A stretch of 64,000 bases of DNA. Origin: Nannochloris sp. 'desiccata'. Taxonomy: Eukaryota > Chlorophyta > Trebouxiophyceae > Chlorellales > Chlorellaceae. The DNA is taken from positions 868,001-932,000 of the forward strand of contig JAGTXX020000004.1 in NCBI GenBank assembly GCA_019044685.2. The letters run 5' to 3'. Positions 54,300 through 64,000 of this stretch are shown piece after piece (positions within the stretch are counted from its first letter, which is position 1; the number at the start of each line of letters is the position of its first letter). Made by a program: the position numbers and the translations under genes. Under the pieces are notes generated by a model. That model saw only the letters and a list, made by a program, of their open reading frames with translations. It made no database searches and had not been told where the DNA came from.

Positions 54300-56599
54300 C
54301 TACCAATCATCCATACCATCGCCACCCTCCCCACCTTCCTCACTCTCACCTACGATCTTCGCTCCATGTTTCTCATTGTATTGTTCATACCTCACCACTT
54401 CTCCAGGCTCCACACTCGCTCTTTGAGCTCTCGCTGCCACTGCAAAATCTTTGACCACCACAGCTCTTAAATCCGACTCAGATAATGCAGCCACTCCAGC
54501 TCCTGCAGCACGCACAGCATCTCTGACTGGGCCTTGACAGGCTTCTTGTATCAAATTCTTCATATCTGATCCAGAATATCCCTCGGTCTTTAAAACAATC
54601 TTATCCAAATCACTTTGCGATAAGGTCGCTGCCACCGCACTGTCAGGGCCTAGCTGTCTTACGATCATTTGCTTGCGTGCGATTCCACAGGGTAACGGGA
54701 TGTAGAGTTGTTTCGGCATACGACGACGGGCAGCTTCGTCTAACTCTTCAGGTCTATTGGTTGCCCCGATTAATAACACTCGACGGGAAGAAGATGCCGG
54801 GTCACACCCCTCCATTTGAATGAGCATTTCAGTTTTTAATCTTCGACTGGCTTCATGTTCACCTTCACTTTTACGTGCAGAGAGTAAAGAATCTATTTCA
54901 TCGATGAAAATAACAGCGGGAGCGAGCCAGCCTGCCACTGCAAAGAGTACTCGAACCATCTTTTCACCTTCCCCGATCCATTTTGACGTCAACGACGATG
55001 CAGAAATTGAGAAGAATGAAGCTTTAATATTACTTGCAATGGCCTTTCCAAGCAGAGTTTTACCTGTACCAGGAGGTCCAAACAATAAAATACCTTTAGG
55101 CGGGGCACGGGCTCCCTTAAAGATATGTGGATTGAGCATTGGCCACACAACAACCTCTTGAATTAATTTTTTAGCGGCTTCCTGTCCAGCAATGTCTTCC
55201 CAGGTCACTTCACCACCGCTGTCGATCACTTCATTGCATACTTGTTCGATAAGGGCAGGGTCTAATTTAGACAGCTCGTCGGGGAGTGTGTCTCCAGGGG
55301 ATAAACGGAGTAATTCTAGAGTACGAGCTGTCAAAGGGCCGTCGTCTTCTATTACCGCCCCATTGTTGTTATTGTTATTATTATTGTTATTGCCTTGTTG
55401 GGCTTGTAAGGCTTTCTTCACAAAGGGGGGAATGAATTTCCCACCAGGTCCACCCGTATTATTGTTGTCATGAGGAGAGGAAGCTGGAGCGCCAGTATTG
55501 CCTCGGCGCAAGACTGGTCCGTTGCCTCTCCCTCTCCCGCAATAACCACCTCCTCGGTGTATGGTGGTGGTATTCTTACCTTCTTTACGTAAATCTGCGA
55601 CGTATTTCGTAGTAGCTGTTTGAAACCCATTACTATTCGCCTTACCAGCACCAGGAGGAGGAGGAGGAGGAGAAGAAGTATTGATTTCATTTTGAGGAGC
55701 TGTGGGAGGAGCACGGTGAACGGGGGGCATGGTGCGTCTTGCAGAAGCTCCAGCGTTAGTATTATTTACACCTCCATCTTCATAATCTAAAATGTATATT
55801 TCATGAGGGGTTTGCTGCTGTCCTTGATCTACCATAGTGGTATCTCTATTGCTATCGCCACTGCGGCCACCATGTTTGCCCCATCGAGCGTTGCCAACAT
55901 CAGCGTCGTTGGTAGAGCGAGGGAATTTTGCATTCCACCTGTGCTCCATATTAATATCCGAAGAAGGGTTAGTAGGTGCTGCTACTACTGGTACGGGTTG
56001 TGGAGCTTGGAATGTTTGCCTAGCCGATGCTGGAGTAGTTATATTACTTCTTTCTACGAGGACGGCAGCACTTGGAACAGGGAGGGGGGTTGGGCAAGAC
56101 GGACGAGGGTGTGTCAGGAGGGCTTTGAAATGTTCAGAATCTTCCATTTTAGAGAGGAGGTTGAATGAAGGTGGGTTGGACACGCGGAAACCTTCAGGGC
56201 AGCCAGCGCGAGTGGCAAGCTGTGATACTGCGTTTTGTCTGCAAATTACTCGAAAAACAACATTTCAAAATATTGAAAATCAGGTGCAACTAAACGAGGT
56301 TTCAACGCGAGTAATTTGTCTCACCTGATAGAAGACTGATTGTGACAAGTTCTAAGACGTGCAAGGCGGGCTAAACAGTCGCGCATAAGAGGTTGTGAGT
56401 GCCAATCCTCAAAATCCGAGGCGGCAGAAAAGTAAGTCAGCAACGTTTGTAGCTTAACAAGGGCAGTATCAGCATCTTGCACAGCTGTGGCAGTTGCTGG
56501 ATCGCCAATAGGAGAGTTGGATGCGAATTTACATGCATGTTCAGCAGTGAAGATCAATTCCTCTAAAGCACCAATATGCTTTGCTGTTCCACTACTCAT
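54300..56599 (-). CDS. FIGL1: Fidgetin-like AAA ATPase (FIGL1)
   Basis: There are two exons, 56325-56599 and 54300-56238 (intron GTGAGA...TTTGCAG), giving 737 residues. N-terminal helices come first, then about 250 disordered residues. Next is an NGFQTATTKYVADLRKEGK motif (about 295-312) that matches the RAD51-binding FxTA segment of FIGNL1, then an Asn run. The AAA core begins VTWEDIAGQEAAKKLIQE and has Walker A GPPGTGKT (about 479-486), Walker B VIFIDEID (about 534-541), GATNRPEELDEAARRRMPKQLYIPLP with the Arg fingers, and a C-terminal Vps4-type helix. That set separates FIGL1 from katanin and spastin. FIGL1 removes RAD51/DMC1 filaments and limits crossovers. The 3' neighbour on the same strand is 163 bases away. 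Confidence 0.9.
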
Positions 56600-56762
56600 A
56601 GCCTCAGATGAAATTTAATTTATCAAATTTACAAAGGCACAGTAGACAGGTACTATTAAATTCTTCGATGTTTATACAAAAAAGTTTAAAGTTTCTTTCA
56701 TTGTCAAGCTCGCTCATATCTTGCACTTCATGTGACATAGCCCACTCTCAATATCTTATCCT

Positions 56763-57587
56763 CTACCATCTCTTGGTCAACGATGCTAACAACGAGAAGA
56801 ATTCAAACGGATTCCCTCTCTTGTTTCTCCTTGTACTAGTCGAGCTAGAGCTAAAGCTTTCAGGTGTCACCGCTGCCTGGGCAGCACGGAGCCCCAACAG
56901 CAACACCGCGGTAGCTACAAAGCTCACAATAATAAACGCCTTATCGGGCACATACCCACGAAGTAAAGACCGGATGACAATACTCACAGGGACAGCTACA
57001 ATCCACGATTTCGCTGCTGCGCCAACAGCAGACCCTACATTGCCACCTTGGGCTTCTTTTCCGAAACCACCTAACAAAGGAGCAGTGGCAAACCAGCCTA
57101 CTAAAAATGGTAATGCAGTTTCAAAAGAAGTGGCTAGCGTTAAGGCTTCGTGATGACTAACACGTCCAATAGTAGCGAAGATTAATAACGCTAACGTGTC
57201 TCCAGCACCGAGTTTAATAGCTTTAGTCAAGGAGGTTGGCTCTTCTCCGTCTTTGGAGGTGCGTTCTACAGCAGCGACTCCAGCAATGGATTCGGTACCA
57301 AGAGTCTCTACTTTTTGGAATTTTAAATCTGGTTGCATTGCTGAGGGAGGGGGAGGGGGGAAAGAGCGACCAGCAGGAGGGGTGGTCACTATGCGAGGTG
57401 GTGACGGTGAAGGATTAGAAGACGAATCGGAGTTTGTTGGGTCAGAAGAGCCTTCACTTGCAGATGTAATGACCATTCTAGAACCTAATAATTTCGGTGA
57501 CATAGCCATGCGAAGAGCTTGACCAGCTGCAAAGCTTGGTCGCATAGTGATCTGAATTTTGTAAGTGGATGTCATTGATGCATTCAT
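56763..57587 (-). CDS. DUF3054-family plastid membrane protein
   Basis: This is a single exon of 274 residues from ATG 57587. The first ~100 residues are Ser/Pro/Arg-rich and disordered, consistent with a transit peptide plus linker. The C-terminal half is a DUF3054-type four-helix membrane domain: KLGAGDTLALLIFATIGRVSHHE, TALPFLVGWFATAPLLGGFG, KSWIVAVPVSIVIRSLLRGYVPDKAFIIVSFVATAVLLLGLRAA. The GD...FA.IGR.SH start and W...P...LRG...P..F pattern are those of bacterial and plastid members. Function is not known for the family. It shares a 264-base divergent promoter with RPS9. Confidence 0.85.
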   Translation of the reverse strand: MNASMTSTYKIQITMRPSFAAGQALRMAMSPKLLGSRMVITSASEGSSDPTNSDSSSNPSPSPPRIVTTPPAGRSFPPPPPSAMQPDLKFQKVETLGTESIAGVAAVERTSKDGEEPTSLTKAIKLGAGDTLALLIFATIGRVSHHEALTLATSFETALPFLVGWFATAPLLGGFGKEAQGGNVGSAVGAAAKSWIVAVPVSIVIRSLLRGYVPDKAFIIVSFVATAVLLLGLRAAQAAVTPESFSSSSTSTRRNKRGNPFEFFSLLASLTKRW

Positions 57588-57851
57588 AGCTGTGGTAACG
57601 GGTGACCAAATGTGTTCAAATATTTATTTATGTACTGGGTGTTCGTTATTTGGCCTAATTGTGAGCATAGAAAATCTGGAGAGAACTTTAAGTGACATTG
57701 CGATTTTATTCGACCCAGGAAATGAGGCCGGCAAGCTGTTTTGTATAACAGGGCAACGCTGAGCCTGTCTCCGCCTCTTCAGACTCTTAGCAACAGAGTC
57801 ATCTAGTAGCTTGTAGAGCCCAGTTGCTCCAAAGCTGCACAGAGGGGCACC

Positions 57852-58824
57852 ATGCCGCATATCGCGTATTACCGCAACTGTGAGTGCTAATTTCTTGGGC
57901 ATTAGGACGGTATAGAGAGCCGCCCCAATCAGCCAGATGTATCAGCTATAGTATCTGGATGGAGTTAACGCAGCAAAGTGGCAAAATTCAGCCTTTGAGT
58001 AAATTGGCTGCTTGAATGTTTTATTGATGGGCTGCTTTAAACTTGATTATAGCCTGGGACTAGCGGACAAGGCGGCACCGCGCCTCATTTTATCAACACT
58101 GTGGCCCAGCTTTCTGATCAATAGAGACATTCGCCGCCGCAGCTGTGCAGGACCTTGGCGGCCTCGGTTTAATAATTCCATCTGAAATTCAGCTGCCAGC
58201 CAGCTTTACTAACGGGAATTTTTTAATGAATGGAACAGTTTTCTGACAATTACATTTACTTTACTTTATGCAGATGGCAAGACCTTCAAGAAGCCTCGTC
58301 GTCCATTCGAGAAGGAGCGTCTCGACGCTGAATTGAAGGTTGTGGGCGAGTTTGGTCTCAGAAACAAGCGTGAGCTTTGGCGCGTGCAGATGGTTTTGTC
58401 CAAGATGCGCGCTCGTGCTCGTGAGCTCCTTACTCTCGATGACAAGGATCCCCGTCGTCTTTTTGAAGGTGAGGCACTTTTGCGCCGTATGTTCAAGTAT
58501 GGATTCTTGACTGAAGATCAGACCAAGCTCGATTATGTGCTCGCTTTGACCCCCCAGGATGTCCTTGAACGTCGTCTTCAGACCCTTGTCTTCAAGCTCG
58601 GTCTTGCTAAGAGCATCCATCATGCTCGTGTTCTCATTCGCCAGCGCCACATCCGCGTAGGCAAGCAGATTGTTAACATTCCCTCTTTCCTTGTGCGTCT
58701 CGATTCCCAGAAGCACATTGACTTTGCTCTTAACTCACCCTTCGGTGGTGGCCGCCCCGGTCGCGTAAAGCGCAGGAACATGCAGAAGGGCAGCGGCGGT
58801 GGTGACGAGGAAGAGGAGGATTAA
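57852..58824 (+). CDS. RPS9: 40S ribosomal protein S9 (uS4)
   Basis: Exons 57852-57879 and 58274-58824 give 192 residues. The 28-base first exon encodes MPHIAYYRN plus one base; splicing over a 394-base intron (GTGAGT...TGCAG) gives [20 protein letters not shown], matching plant S9 N-termini. The rest is nearly identical to eukaryotic S9: [35 protein letters not shown], the S4 RNA-binding motif [32 protein letters not shown], and [22 protein letters not shown] with an acidic tail. Codon use is strongly biased to G/C-ending codons, as expected for very high expression. The long, GC-rich first intron is unusual here, and I see no clear snoRNA boxes in it. Confidence 0.97.
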
Positions 58825-59235
58825 ATATTCTCTGATTTACTAGTATAAAAAAAATCTTATCTTTTGTCGCTATGGTTGTTAATTAAAAAAAATGGTTATC
58901 GTGTGTTTGGAGCTGAACCTTGCCTGCAGAAAATTTTAAAGCATAGGCGGCAAGGGGAGGTGGCCATTGCCGGTGCCGCACCTGTAAAATTACAAAAATC
59001 ACATTAGAATTACACAAAGAATGTAGAAACGCACTGTAGGGATATAAATACAGGGCATGCTCTTGAGTTAGGAGATTTAGAGCAGTTATCTTAGAAAATA
59101 TATGCTGCCTTTTTCAAAGTCTTCAGCTGTCTCAGACACTGTCTGGCACGGCTCCCTTCAATTCAGCAAGCCTAAACCAAACATTTCAATGCTTTAGTTA
59201 TTAATGTGGCAAATCGCTTGTTAGTTGAAATTAGT
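58825..59235. other. Intergenic/leader before VMA21
   Basis: RPS9 3' end (candidate TGTAA near 58982) followed by the leader of VMA21. The leader contains upstream ATGs, including a 32-codon frame from 59101 and a 6-codon frame at 59204. Confidence 0.4.
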
Positions 59236-59490
59236 ATGGGCGTGGGCACTGTAGCTGTATTTTCTGTGTTGCTGGCCGCAATTCCACTGTCGACATTCTT
59301 TGCTACGATCAACGGAAAGCTCGATGCGACTTTAGCTCCAATATTAGGACATACCCAAATAACAGATTCTAATCGTCTCATCCTAGCTGGCATTATTGGA
59401 GTCGTTAGTGTAAACTTAGTTGTAGCTGCATTCCTTGTGGCGGCATGGAGAGAACCTGTTTCACCTCCCCAGCGCCCAAAGGAAGACTAA
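59236..59490 (+). CDS. V-ATPase assembly factor VMA21-like protein
   Basis: This is an 84-residue frame from ATG 59236. There are two transmembrane helices: TVAVFSVLLAAIPLSTFFAT and LILAGIIGVVSVNLVVAAFLVAAW. The P-x-x-(T/S)-F/Y after helix one, the polar loop, the N-x-x-x-A/L-G before helix two, the VN in helix two and the acidic/lysine end (PKED, like the KKxD ER-retrieval signal) follow the VMA21 pattern. VMA21 escorts assembly of the V0 sector in the ER. The C-terminal 46 bases overlap the next gene in another frame. An upstream exon cannot be ruled out. Confidence 0.7.
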   Translation: MGVGTVAVFSVLLAAIPLSTFFATINGKLDATLAPILGHTQITDSNRLILAGIIGVVSVNLVVAAFLVAAWREPVSPPQRPKED

Positions 59491-60320
59491 ATCTATCTGC
59501 AAACATTATCAGTGCAGTCTCAAGTCATAGATTCGACAGAGTGTCCTTTAAAAACCGCATTGACTGGCACCAACAGCAGCAATTAAATACCTATTCTCAC
59601 CGTCACAGACATCTCCTCTCTACTGCTCTAGCTGCTTCTTCGACTAATACCACCATATCCACATCCTCTGCTCCTCTAACCCGTCTGCAACGTGAAGCAC
59701 AACGTCTCGTCGCTATAGATGTAGAATACGCCCACATTCTCTCCTCAACAGGTCAACGCTACCAGCTCCCTGCAGAAATTTGCCTTGTGGACTACCGAGG
59801 CAAGATTCTTTTTAGATCATTTTGCAACGGCTTTGACGCCTATTCCCTCGACCCAAAGACTCTAGAATTTGAACATAAAGGTGGAATACCACGCAGAGAA
59901 TGGCTCCCTGCTCCAAAGTTGAAAGAATTACGACCAGATCTATTGAAAATTCTAGGTAAAAAAGACGTTCCAGTAGTTGGTCACAATCTGGGCAAAGACC
60001 TCACCTCTCTAGGCCTTGACAAAGCCGTCCCATTAACAAGAAGGCGTGATACGATGCGATACGCTGCATTACAAGGTCCCTCAGGCTTTGGAAGAACTCT
60101 TCAAGAGCTAGCGAGAAAGAAATTACAGAGAGATATTCAGGTCGAGTCTTGTCACGACCCTGCAGAGGATGCTATTGCAGCCATGGATTTATATTTACAG
60201 TATTGTCATTATGACCCTGATTTGATGGGATATGATGATTTAGTAGAATATTATGCATCGCAAATGCTTGGAGGAGAGTCCTCTTCAGGGGAAGAAGGGG
60301 ATTGGAAAGGAAACGACTAG
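59445..60320 (+). CDS. DEDDh 3'-5' exonuclease, REX4/ISG20-like
   Basis: This is a 291-residue frame; the only ATG upstream of the catalytic domain is at 59445, inside the VMA21 gene. The first ~80 residues are Ser/His/Arg-rich and could be an organelle targeting sequence. Nuclease motifs: ExoI VAIDVEYAH (Asp, Glu), ExoII VVGHNLGKDLTSL (Asp), ExoIII CHDPAEDAIAAMDLY (His, Asp). All five DEDDh residues are present. The motif spacing, with RRDTMRYAALQGPSG and GRTLQELARKKL, matches REX4/ISG20-type and plant small-RNA-degrading nucleases. No separate promoter is visible, so it may be expressed from the VMA21 transcript. An 18-T run follows the stop. Confidence 0.85.
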   Translation: MERTCFTSPAPKGRLNLSANIISAVSSHRFDRVSFKNRIDWHQQQQLNTYSHRHRHLLSTALAASSTNTTISTSSAPLTRLQREAQRLVAIDVEYAHILSSTGQRYQLPAEICLVDYRGKILFRSFCNGFDAYSLDPKTLEFEHKGGIPRREWLPAPKLKELRPDLLKILGKKDVPVVGHNLGKDLTSLGLDKAVPLTRRRDTMRYAALQGPSGFGRTLQELARKKLQRDIQVESCHDPAEDAIAAMDLYLQYCHYDPDLMGYDDLVEYYASQMLGGESSSGEEGDWKGND

Positions 60321-60860
60321 TTTGAGCGTTTTTTTTTTTTTTTTTTAACTTTGTTGTGGTGAAAATTTTGCTGCTTGGCAGAAACACGTACAATGAGTTT
60401 TGAAACAGCAAATCTGTAGACTAAATTCGATTTATTAAGACAGGGTACAGCAGAGCAGTAGAGTATATATATTTTTCACCCTTTGGGATGAGAAATATGG
60501 GGGCAAAGATGATGAAAAAGAAGGGGCCAGATAGTACAAGACAAAGGAACGGCCACATTTCTACTTTTTTTCCTTGAAATTTAGAAACAACAGATATTGA
60601 AAAGAGTTCTTAACAGGATATAGTATACATGCCCAAAGAGATGGTAAAAACAAGCTTATATTTAAGGCTTTCTTGTAAAATATGGTATTGTACATGCCCA
60701 GAGAGATGGTACGATCAGTGTGTTGATAAAGAAAGAGGAAGTACTGACGCTAATTTGGGGTTATTAAGTTTTCAGTTGAAACTGGTTTGTTGAGGTATTT
60801 TTAGAGAAAGATAAAGCGAATGGTATACAATCCCTTGCTTTCTTGATTATTTCTTTCCAA
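60321..60860. other. Convergent spacer after the exonuclease gene
   Basis: It begins with an 18-base T run (60329-60346). A near-repeat of about 20 bases (catgcccaaagagatggta near 60629, catgcccagagagatggta near 60693) lies within. No supported gene. Confidence 0.45.
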
Positions 60861-63403
60861 TTAAACCTTGGCAGCAGCGGCGTCGGCAATGTCAACGCCA
60901 GCATCCACCATTTTCGCCACGGGAACGCCCTCGGGAGCAGTAGTACTCAAAGGAGGCAAATCAGCTGTAGAGATACCGGCTTCAGTCAACTTAGCTTCGG
61001 CCGAACGTAACCTGAAAGTCATCCGTCTCATATTAGCGTCCAGCTCATTAGGATTCTCAATGAGATCTTCCGGCATGGGAGGGTTCGCAGTGAGATACCA
61101 AGCAATCTTCAAAGGATTACCATTACCAGCAGCCCTCGCTTCTTCAGAAATAGTCTTAGGGAAGGCGGTGACTTGGATGTAATTCCAGACAAGTACCAAT
61201 CCGTTGATCAGCATATACGTGAAAATACCAGCGATCAAACCGTAGGCGATAGAATAAGTCAAAGGCATTACGGCTAGAGTAATGAAGGCTGGGACGGCTT
61301 CATTTATGTTAATCCAATTAATGCGGACTATATTGAAGATCATCATGCTGCCCACAAGGATCAGCGCAGGTCCAGTGGCGTACGGAGGAATGGCAGCAAT
61401 GAGGGGGCTGAAGAACATCGCAATGAAGAAGCAAAAACCAACCACCAGCGCAGCAACCCCTGTACGTGCTCCCTCACGGATTCCAGCAGCTGATTCAATA
61501 TATACAGTCAAAGGAGAGCTACCAAGGACGGCACCGACAGAAGTGGAAGCACCATCCACGCAAAACGCTGGCATCTGGCGCTCAAACGTCTTTGTTTTCT
61601 CGTCAACAAAATTAGGGATGTAGTTGTTTAAGAAGTTAGCCATGGAGAAAAAGGTACCTGAACTGTCTAAAAAGTCAACTGCATACCAGAAAACAAGTAC
61701 AGGAAGAGGACATTAGTGTAAGCAAGTCAAACGGGAGCACAAGGGGAACCACTGGTGGGTAACACGAGAAAACCTACCATAGAGGAAAGTCAGCAACGCA
61801 ATCCATAGATTTCCGTTGCTAAATGCAGACCAATCAAACTGTCCAGCAGAATAGGATGTATCGGGGACAGCTACTACCTTTTTGAAATATTCCATGCGGA
61901 GTTTTGCGCCAGGTACAGAGGTGTAGTCACCAATATATGCAGCCATGTTACCAGACGTAGGGATCCAAGAGATGATCGTAGCAAACAAGATACCAATGAT
62001 CATCGCCCCCTTCACGTTCTTCGCCATCAGTACTGCCATCAGTATGCCAGCCATGATACCAAGCCACATTGTCGGGGAGCGCATCACACCAGCAGAGTCA
62101 CAAGCGTAATTACCGGAAGGAACCCAGCCAGGAGCAAAGAGTTCAGCTTCCCCGCTAGGTCCAACAGCACAGACATCAACTGCAGCGGGAATGGGACCTC
62201 CATCTGCCCCAACAAAAGTAAATTGGTTGCGACGGTATTGAGTAGAGCAACCTCCAAGGGTCACCAATGTAGCACTGTTGTAGGTGACGAGACCGATACC
62301 TTCTGCGTGTTGGAGACCAATAAAGGCAAGAAAAAGACCGATGCCGGCAGAGGTGGAAAGCAACAAACAGCGGGGGACGACCTTCATAAGCCAGGTTCTC
62401 ACACCGACTAACGAGATGAAGATAAAGATGAAACCCTCCACAAAGGCGGCAGTCAAAGCTTGTTGGTAGGTGATGCGGCCAGTGCCCATGAAACCAACAA
62501 CGGTGTAAGCAAAATAGGCATTGATACCCATAGCAGGGGCTACAGCGAGAGGTAAGTTACCGACTAAACCCATTAAGAAATGAGAGATGATACAAGCGGC
62601 GGCGGTGGCGGAGATGAGAGACTTGCGCATCTCAGCCAAGCAGGCTTGACACTGGTCGTCACCAAGGGAGCCTGGTCCCAAAGGACAATCACCATTGGTA
62701 ACGCAAATGCCACCGGTATCTGTAGAGTAAGAAAAGAAAAGAATAGAAATTTTAATACTAAGAGAGAGGGCAAGAACATCAACGGGGGAGTCGCTCAATT
62801 TTCTTACCGTTCAAGATTCCCGAGTTGACGGGAAGGATGTAGCACACAGTCAAAAAAGTGACTAGACCACCCCGGATCTCCTGAGAGAGGGTAGTTCGAC
62901 GCTCGGTCAATTTGAAGTATTTGCCAAAACCCTGCGAAGAATTTAAATTATGAAAAGGTCAAAATGGAAAAGGTCAAAATGGAAATGTGAGAATATGGTT
63001 AACCTCGTCAGAACGTGCAAACCCCGAATACAGTACAGTTTTAGATTGTTTAAGCTGCTGTATTGAGGTGAATTAATCAAATTGAAGGAGAAAGACACGA
63101 TGGGGCATACGACAGATTCTGGCAGTGAAAGCTACCCACGAGGACTAATTTGGCTAGCATATTGCACGAAATACCTCCTAAATCCCTGTTATTGCCTGTG
63201 CCAAACGTCTCATGGAATACCTCCCACAGCCAGAAAATGCCGAGAGAATTTCTTAAATAATGCCCTAGCCGGAGGATCTGCCCTACTGCATACAATTCAT
63301 GTTCAGCCATAGCTATATCGACATTAACATGTCTCAATTAGTTTCAGACCCTCGGACTTACGCTGTTTTGGGCGGCATCGTTCATCTTGGCGATGAAACC
63401 CAT
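60861..63403 (-). CDS. AZG-type adenine/guanine/hypoxanthine permease
   Basis: There are four exons, 63362-63403, 62808-62931, 61778-62719 and 60861-61678 (donors GTAAGT, GTAAGA, GTAGGT), giving 641 residues. Exon 1 (MGFIAKMNDAAQNS) joins GFGKYFKLTERRTTLSQEIRGGLVTFLTVCYILPVNSGIL, the AZG start motif. Exons 3 and 4 join in TFLYG-VDFLDSSGTFFSMANF, the family FVDxFDTxGT block. LAVAPAMGINAYFAY and CVDGASTSVGAVLGSSPLTVYIESAAGI are the two half-sites of the purine pocket. About 12-14 membrane helices are expected. Two family-atypical insertions rich in Cys (CVTNGDC...CQAC and GGCSTQ...CAVG...CDSAG) probably form extracellular disulfide loops. AZG carriers are H+/purine symporters of the plasma membrane. 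Confidence 0.93.
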
Positions 63404-63731
63404 GGCGGAAATGGGATTCTTGCAGTTTCTGCAAGGATTGCTTCTTACAAAAAGCTTCTTACAAAAAATCCCTGATAGCAAGAAAATAAAAACAGGGAGA
63501 AGTGGGTGCTGGGTTGCTCTTAAAGCGAGTAAAGCTGCCCCTTTGCCACTCTTTCCTTACAAATTTTCAAAAATCCCGGAAAGAAAAGTTTAGGTTCCGG
63601 AATGACGGAACCCATCATGATGTACGAAGTTAGATTAGTTAGTTACCTGTTAATTAATTTAGCTTACTGATCATTTAGTTTATTATCTACATTTTTCCAA
63701 CAGTTGCCGCATTACAGGACCCAAAACATAA
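63404..63731. other. Spacer upstream of the AZG start
   Basis: AT-rich, no supported gene. It should hold the AZG promoter and the 3' UTR of the partial gene at the window end. Confidence 0.4.
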
Positions 63732-64000
63732 TCAAGTATCATTTCTAAGGCGCTGCAATCTCAATAACAAATCATCATCTGCCCCTGCTCCTCCGGTTGG
63801 CGCTCCTGCCAAATGTGGTGGCACTGCCGGTAAACCACCTCCTGGAGGCGGTGGTGCCCCACCTGGTCTCCCATTCCCACTGTCACCAGCACCCTTGACG
63901 CCTCCAGCAGCCATTGCTTGCGGCATTTCGGGATTTGCTACAGCTGCAGCAGGTGTCCCCAATTGAGATGCCGGCACTGCTGCCAGAGTCGCATTTGTAT
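63732..64000 (-). CDS. Pro/Gly/Ala-rich protein, C-terminal part (cut by window edge)
   Basis: The frame is open from base 64000 to a TGA at 63732-63734 and reads out of the window upstream. It is rich in Ala, Pro and Gly (GGAPPPPGGGLPAVPPHLAGAP) and ends DDDLLLRLQRLRNDT. No domain is seen in this part. The actual product cannot be told from the tail. Confidence 0.5.
   Translation of the reverse strand, partial: TNATLAAVPASQLGTPAAAVANPEMPQAMAAGGVKGAGDSGNGRPGGAPPPPGGGLPAVPPHLAGAPTGGAGADDDLLLRLQRLRNDT

Noticed and set aside
57624..57902. 92-codon frame on the - strand
   Set aside because: It overlaps RPS9 exon 1 and the divergent promoter; RPS9 exon 1 on the + strand is certain by homology.
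57880..58273. snoRNA in the long RPS9 first intron
   Set aside because: No C box (RTGATGA) with a suitably spaced D box (CTGA) could be found by eye.
60329..60346. 18-T run as evidence of a retroposed gene
   Set aside because: A T run after a + strand stop is not a poly(A) tail on that strand, and no retrocopy hallmarks (target-site repeats) are visible.

Overview
This window looks like nuclear DNA from a small, gene-dense green alga (Viridiplantae, most likely a chlorophyte). Supporting genes are a reversibly glycosylated polypeptide / UDP-arabinopyranose mutase, two SnRK2 kinases, a plastid fibrillin, an ABCI12-type ECF transmembrane subunit, an AZG purine permease, a BIN4-like topoisomerase VI cofactor, AP2 domains, and a ribosomal protein S9 whose N-terminus is of plant type. 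TGTAA, the known chlorophyte polyadenylation signal, follows many stop codons. Base composition is AT-leaning. Most introns are short and lie near the 5' ends of genes. I cannot name the genus.

Layout, left to right. Bases 1-8.4 kb hold the end of RGP, a SWIM zinc-finger protein, SNF12/BAF60, a frame-disrupted oligopeptidase B and a His-rich small protein. Bases 8.9-16.2 kb hold the BIN4-like protein, a Pol III RPC31-like subunit, a NEK-like kinase, fibrillin and ABCI12. Bases 16.6-29 kb hold the tandem SnRK2 pair, a CCCH/RS protein, a repeat protein, a GNAT acetyltransferase, a DnaJ-type zinc protein and very small genes. Bases 29-39 kb hold a four-AP2 regulator, an unknown protein, an ArfGAP, a plastid membrane-anchored protein and a glutaredoxin. 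Bases 39-50 kb hold XRN1 and a very large Ulp-type SUMO protease. Bases 50-64 kb hold an SDR, two unknown membrane proteins, FIGL1, DUF3054, RPS9, VMA21 overlapping a DEDDh nuclease, AZG, and the end of a Pro/Gly-rich protein.

The genes alternate between strands in divergent and convergent pairs, with few same-strand neighbours. Functions are ordinary eukaryotic housekeeping (chromatin, RNA decay, SUMO, Pol III, recombination) mixed with plastid genes; there is no operon-like pathway. I found no transposon, CRISPR array, rRNA or convincing tRNA. Gene models were built by eye from reading frames plus GT-AG junctions. Each multi-exon total was checked to be a multiple of three.
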